DNA of 5,224 nucleotides, taken from Anaerolineales bacterium (GTDB taxonomy: Bacteria > Chloroflexota > Anaerolineae > Anaerolineales > Villigracilaceae). Positions 4,897 to 5,224 of the stretch are shown piece after piece; the first letter of the stretch is position 1; each line of letters opens with the position of its first letter. The notes beneath the pieces are model-generated. The model saw nothing but the letters and a program-made list of their open reading frames with translations, was not told the origin of the DNA and did not search any database. The DNA is taken from positions 1 through 5,224 of the forward strand of contig JADLCG010000322.1 in assembly GCA_020847355.1 (NCBI GenBank), given 5' to 3'. The position numbers and the translations under genes were made by a program.

Positions 4897-5224
4897 ATAC
4901 GGCGATTGTTCCGCCTTCGTCAATTTTTGCTTTCTCTTCATCTTTACGCCACAGGTAGGCTTCCCCGCGCACAAGTTTTGTTTTACTGCCTTCCACTTTT
5001 ATATAAGCGTTATCGCACATCATCAACAGCGGATTATCGTTGAAAAAATGATAATCGCGTAACCATTCGTCTTTGACGGCTTGTCCGTGCGCGTCTAGCG
5101 GATAGTGACAAGAAAAATTAAAAGGCGCGGCTTTTAAGCCTTCAAAGAAATTTGTGCCTACTGTGTTCATATCAAAAGAGGATAAGATGTTGGGACCGCA
5201 AACCATCGCTCCGGCGCTAAAGCC
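4895..5224 (-). CDS. pepE: Peptidase E-like serine peptidase (family S51), C-terminal part
   Basis: The reading frame is open to the right edge, so only the last 109 residues are visible, about half of a usual 220-240-residue protein. Starting it at the internal ATG at 5206 would be wrong, because the six codons before that ATG encode GFSAGA, the nucleophile elbow of the class I glutamine-amidotransferase-like S51 peptidases. The catalytic Ser codon is at 5218-5216. An Asp (SFDMNT) lies 15 residues after it and a His (SCHYPLD) 37 residues after, the same spacing I recall for Ser120, Asp135 and His157 of Salmonella peptidase E, which hydrolyses N-terminal aspartyl dipeptides. The tail IKVEGSKTKLVRG resembles the end of the family. 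Cyanophycinase is a relative with a similar elbow and cannot be fully excluded without the N-terminus. It precedes the DinB-like gene and map in one operon. Confidence 0.8.
   Translation of the reverse strand, partial: GFSAGAMVCGPNILSSFDMNTVGTNFFEGLKAAPFNFSCHYPLDAHGQAVKDEWLRDYHFFNDNPLLMMCDNAYIKVEGSKTKLVRGEAYLWRKDEEKAKIDEGGTIAV

Overview
The window looks like an ordinary housekeeping stretch of a bacterial chromosome of roughly balanced GC content. The most likely source is a member of the Chloroflexota, perhaps Anaerolineae. This rests on protein style: an HtrA-type protease made as a lipoprotein with a Pro/Thr/Ala-rich linker, and a zinc-finger-less DnaJ with a long Gly/Phe region rich in Trp, Gln and Gly. 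It is an inference without a database search. I see no mobile element, CRISPR array, tRNA or rRNA.

Left end (1-306): there is no intact gene. A perfect palindrome with a T-run (48-77) looks like a terminator between a plus-strand gene off the left edge and a minus-strand remnant. That remnant (80-178) encodes only the last ~30 residues of a GNAT acetyltransferase and is cut off upstream by an in-frame stop. Positions 179-252 are AT-rich and hold nothing I recognise. A second strong hairpin (270-303) followed by a U-tract terminates the next operon.

Left-centre (307-2378, minus strand): a two-gene operon. A CbpA/DnaJ-type co-chaperone comes first, and a lipid-anchored HtrA-family serine protease with one PDZ domain follows 14 nt later. 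Together they form a cytoplasmic folding helper plus an extracytoplasmic quality-control protease, which suggests a protein-stress unit.

Divergent control region (2379-2504): 126 nt separate dnaJ from the ferritin gene on the opposite strand. It holds a consensus TATAAT for the plus strand, a TAGAAT-like -10 for the minus strand, and an inverted repeat (AGGTTA...TAACCT, 20 bp centre to centre) that overlaps the minus-strand -10.

Right-centre (2505-3588, plus strand): a FtnA-type ferritin with a complete ferroxidase centre, then a LOG-family phosphoribohydrolase 7 nt downstream. A perfect 36-nt palindrome (3594-3629) ends this operon and also lies just beyond the stop of the convergent map gene.

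Right end (3634-5224, minus strand): a tightly packed operon read from the right edge. It holds a peptidase E-like S51 serine peptidase (N-terminus outside the window), a DinB/ClbS-DfsB-type four-helix protein and a type I methionine aminopeptidase. Gaps are 9 nt and 1 nt, so translational coupling is likely. Two of the three are peptidases acting on N-termini or small peptides; the middle gene's role is unknown.
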